In this document: positions 61,774-64,000 of the stretch, in pieces | Layout of the letters: each line of letters opens with the position of its first letter | Numbering within the stretch: the first letter of the stretch is position 1 | From: an uncultured Holophagaceae bacterium | Lineage (GTDB): Bacteria > Acidobacteriota > Holophagae > Holophagales > Holophagaceae | NCBI GenBank assembly: GCA_903913215.1 | Contig: CAIWKE010000026.1 | Coordinates: 34,975 to 98,974 of the forward strand | Direction: 5' to 3' | Length of the DNA: 64,000 nucleotides | Translations under genes and position numbers: made by a program | The notes under the pieces: generated by a model | What the model saw: only the letters and a program-made list of their open reading frames with translations | What the model was told of the DNA's origin: nothing | Database searches by the model: none

Positions 61774-61818
61774 TGGTAGCGGGGGTAGGATTTGAACCTA
61801 CGACCTTTGGGTTATGAG
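61774..61818 (-). pseudogene. 3' half of tRNA with CAT anticodon (Met or Ile2); attachment-site remnant
   Basis: From the anticodon loop (CTCATAA, anticodon CAT) through stem CCCAA, variable AGGTC, T arm GTAGG-TTCAAAT-CCTAC, acceptor CCCCGCT, discriminator A and CCA, the 3' half is intact. The 5' side has no pairing partner: no AGCGGGG or matching anticodon 5' arm occurs upstream on the minus strand. The break falls at the anticodon loop, next to an integrase gene, which marks the core of an attachment site. Confidence 0.85.
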
Positions 61819-61905
61819 TGGCACAATGGCTTCGTAACTACATACATCATGGTAGTTGTGGTGGTCTATTACATCGTAAGGTAATTTCAGAATCGAGTGT
61901 TTTGC

Positions 61906-63012
61906 TTAGATGTTCTGCACGAGTGCGAGGGCATTCATCGCATCTGCGTGTGATTCCGCGACAGCCACATACTTCATGGTGGTCTGGATGTCCTTGTGGC
62001 CAAGCATCTCCTTGGCCTGAGGAAGGCTGACACCGGCCTCCAGGACGAGGGCCGTGGCGAAGGAGGCCCGCAGCCGGTGCGGTGTCAGGCCAGGGAGGCC
62101 GATAGCGCAGCCAGCCTTAACCACGATCTTCTTGGTGAACCCAGGCTGGTGGGGGAAGACGACCTTCTTTCCCTTCACCAGCTTGGTTGCCCCAGGCAGG
62201 ATGAGGCCCTCAGAAGGCTTTCCATCGGCCTCCCAGCGGGTGTTCATCCGCTCCAGGAGCCAAGGCGGCAGTGGCAACCGCCGCGCTTCACCACCCTTCG
62301 TGTAGAACTCCCCATGCTCAAGCCTGCCGATCACAAGATGTCCACGGACCTGGTCCCAGAACTCCCAGCGGGCTCCCAGGGCCTCGCTCTCCCGAAGGCC
62401 AAGGCCGAGCATCAGTGCCACAGCCAGTTGAAGATCCATGGAGGTTGTGCCGACTTCCACCGCCGCAAGGAAGTCCTTGGCCTTGTCTGCCCGCACAACG
62501 GGCCGGGGCTTCTCCTGGCGCTTGAAACGCCGGACCTGGTGGGGTTTCTTGGTGATGAGTCCGCAACGGACTGCCCATCCGAGCAAGGTGTTGAGCCGCA
62601 GCAGAAGGGCGTTCGCACCGCCAGTTGTGTGCTTCTGACGCCCCGGACCATCACCTGCTCCCCGCATGTAGCTGAGGAGAACGGCCTGGACTTTGTCAGT
62701 GGTGAGGCGGTCGATCCGAACATCAAGCAGAGAGAAAAAGTGGTTGAGGATCGCAGATCGCATGGAATCGACTTGGCCCTTCTGATTGGTTAGGGGGGCG
62801 GACTCCGACCACCCTTCCAATGCCTGCCGGAGGGTTGGCACCTCGCGGATGCCAATGCCCTCAAGCGCAATCTTGGCCCGCAATCGCTCAAGCCACCGCA
62901 CGGCGTCCGCATGAGAAGAGCACTTGGTCGATCCGCGCAGGAGTTCTCCCTGGACGCTGATCCGGTAGTGCCAGAAGTTGCCAATTTTTATGAGGCCGTT
63001 GTTGTAACCCAT
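61906..63012 (-). CDS. Tyrosine-recombinase integrase
   Basis: A 368-residue site-specific recombinase of the phage-integrase family. The N-terminal arm-binding and core-binding regions (residues 1-165) precede the catalytic domain: Arg in GLGLRESEALG, Lys in FYTKGGEARRL, HRLRASFA (His-x-x-Arg), LGHKDIQTTMKYVAV (His and the Tyr nucleophile). It lies 88 bases from the tRNA fragment, the normal place for integrase in a tRNA-targeting element. The ATG has a weak ribosome site. Confidence 0.93.
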   Translation of the reverse strand: MGYNNGLIKIGNFWHYRISVQGELLRGSTKCSSHADAVRWLERLRAKIALEGIGIREVPTLRQALEGWSESAPLTNQKGQVDSMRSAILNHFFSLLDVRIDRLTTDKVQAVLLSYMRGAGDGPGRQKHTTGGANALLLRLNTLLGWAVRCGLITKKPHQVRRFKRQEKPRPVVRADKAKDFLAAVEVGTTSMDLQLAVALMLGLGLRESEALGARWEFWDQVRGHLVIGRLEHGEFYTKGGEARRLPLPPWLLERMNTRWEADGKPSEGLILPGATKLVKGKKVVFPHQPGFTKKIVVKAGCAIGLPGLTPHRLRASFATALVLEAGVSLPQAKEMLGHKDIQTTMKYVAVAESHADAMNALALVQNI

Positions 63013-63092
63013 CTTGATGACTCTCGTGACTGCTGAAGTGTGGTTGTGGCTGAGGCCCTCACCGGCCTCGTTTCGTGGCTAATGAAGGGGAC

Positions 63093-63374
63093 TTACAAGG
63101 GCTGCTTCCTCGGGCGTCCGACCCGCCGTTGGGTCGCAACATTCGAGGGGCGTGTCACCTGGATGGGCATCGGGCTGTGGGAAAGGGGCAGACCGGCTCG
63201 CGCTTCAAGCCACGCCTCCACGGCGTCGGTGCTAACGAAGGGGGCACCGCCAATAAGGCCGATAGGCAGCCCTTGGTCCACCATGCCCCGCCAAGTCCTG
63301 GGGGTGATGGGGCCAGAACGCTGAAGGAGTTCACCAAGCCACTTCCGGGCTGCTTTGATGTTCAAAATTGCCAT
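63093..63374 (-). CDS. Small excisionase-like DNA-binding protein
   Basis: A 93-residue basic protein that begins MAILNIKAARKWLGELL and contains TPRTWRGMVDQGLPIGLIGG and FVSTDAVEAWLEARAG, a winged-helix layout like MerR or AlpA/excisionase proteins. It ends with an AT-hook-like RVGRPRKQPL. It lies 80 bases upstream of the integrase on the same strand, consistent with an int-xis pair. The exact family is not certain. Confidence 0.65.
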   Translation of the reverse strand: MAILNIKAARKWLGELLQRSGPITPRTWRGMVDQGLPIGLIGGAPFVSTDAVEAWLEARAGLPLSHSPMPIQVTRPSNVATQRRVGRPRKQPL

Positions 63375-63398
63375 GTCGTGGCTCCCTAATACATCTTA

Positions 63399-63426
63399 AT
63401 GTTACGCAATGGACACTGCTTGACAA
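63399..63426 (-). promoter_or_regulatory. Promoter for the excisionase-integrase genes
   Basis: On the minus strand TTGTCA (63426-63421), 16 bases, TAACAT (63404-63399), then the ATG 25 bases further. It faces the repressor gene. GAAT-N7-ATTC (63449-63463) could be part of an operator. Confidence 0.55.
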
Positions 63427-63474
63427 GTAGAAATTTCAGCCACACCCTGAATTTGTAATATTCGGGGGCATCAC

Positions 63475-64000
63475 GTGACCTCAACCAAGATGGCGACAGT
63501 CCAAGACCGGCTTCAGTTACTCGCCAGCCAGGTCGGTGGCCCCTCATCCCTCGCCGGGTTGTTGGGGATCCACAGGGGGACGCTCTACGACTTCTTGAAG
63601 GGGGTTCGCGACGTCCCCAAGGCTCGGCTTGAGAAGATCGCGGCGATGTATCCCTGCGACCTTGAGTGGCTCGCTGATGGGGTCGGGGAGGCTCCTAATC
63701 CGAATGCGAGCCGCACACTGGAAGCCAAGGCCGCAGCCGCTGCCCAGAAAAACTCAGGGCAGGGCATCGGCGGTAACGCCACGAGTGGGGGTTCCCATCC
63801 TCTCCGTCGCACTGTCCTACCTGCTCTCACTTCGTCAGTGGGGAGAGGGCGGCAAGTTCGGCTGGAGGCCGCCCGCGAGCGCGTCCTGGCCTTGCTGGCG
63901 ATGCACGAGGGCGGGAAGGTCGAGGAGGTTCTTGGTTCCGCCCTCTACCAGGAGGTCAAGGCCGGTAGAGCCTGCCCATCCTTGGAAGTCCTCGCCGAGC
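63475..64000 (+). CDS. CI-like phage repressor, cut by the window end
   Basis: At least 175 residues, with no stop before the end of the window. Residues about 10-65 are a helix-turn-helix (LASQVGGPSSLAGLLGIHRG, TLYDFLKGVRDVPKARLEKI), followed by CDLEWLADGVGE, typical of lambda-CI-like repressors. A linker with Ala and Gly follows. The start is the GTG at 63475, with GGGGG six bases before it; an ATG five codons later is the alternative. It is divergent from the excisionase gene, as in a lysogeny switch. Confidence 0.75.
   Translation, partial: MTSTKMATVQDRLQLLASQVGGPSSLAGLLGIHRGTLYDFLKGVRDVPKARLEKIAAMYPCDLEWLADGVGEAPNPNASRTLEAKAAAAAQKNSGQGIGGNATSGGSHPLRRTVLPALTSSVGRGRQVRLEAARERVLALLAMHEGGKVEEVLGSALYQEVKAGRACPSLEVLAE

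Overview
The window is strongly G+C-rich chromosomal DNA from a Gram-negative bacterium. Outer-membrane-type proteins, many signal peptides, secreted M14 and M28 peptidases, an FeoAB system with a Cys-rich partner, an AEC transporter, an SSF symporter and PAS histidine kinases suggest a soil or sediment heterotroph. The overall style (type A RNase P RNA, two ABC-F proteins, Ala/Pro-rich tails) fits Acidobacteriota, perhaps Holophagae (Geothrix-like). That assignment is inference from gene content and composition, not a database match.

Layout. 1-9 kb: a C26-type amidotransferase, ssb, the ABC-F protein ybiT, a PAS hybrid kinase, an overlapping TatD-tcdA pair, a parvulin-type isomerase, a secreted Pro/Lys-rich protein and tRNA-Arg(CCT). 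9-17 kb: a dCMP-deaminase-like gene, an unknown gene, a minus-strand Gfo/Idh - serine hydrolase - SpoIID cluster, then a membrane protein with an M14 peptidase. 17-31 kb: RNA and translation housekeeping (yebC, TPR protein, ybeY, rsmG), envelope genes (LysM, beta-barrel, coiled-coil pair), a PfkB kinase, a degenerate Smr-like protein, uup, a MarR regulator, a transglutaminase-like protein, a Spy/CpxP-like protein and recO. 31-39 kb: a chemoreceptor-like protein of unusual design, rnpB, a cluster of intergenic repeats, an MFS transporter, a methyltransferase, a tautomerase-like/winged-helix fusion divergent from a Fur-family regulator, and an adenosine deaminase. 39-48 kb: nrnA, ribA, a DUF2721 protein, rluB with a repeat tail, pgsA, feoA-feoB-FeoB partner, cytochrome c, radical SAM and AEC genes. 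49-61 kb: a second hybrid kinase, an M28 peptidase, a PAS protein, an SSF symporter with a 45-residue partner, a large secreted PIG-L protein, a DinB protein and two SPFH proteins.

61.4-64 kb is the edge of an integrated element. A 3' half of a CAT-anticodon tRNA and several degenerate tRNA-like pieces lie next to a tyrosine integrase, a small excisionase-like gene and a divergent CI-type repressor that runs off the right end. The rest of the element lies outside the window.

No single complete new system is evident. The least explained items are the chemoreceptor-like protein with an unknown C-terminal half (31604-34174), the tautomerase-like/winged-helix fusion beside Fur, a family of intergenic palindromic repeats (34.6-34.9 kb and 38.1 kb), a duplicated 28-nt element flanking the first kinase gene, and the tandem tRNA-like remnants at the integration site.
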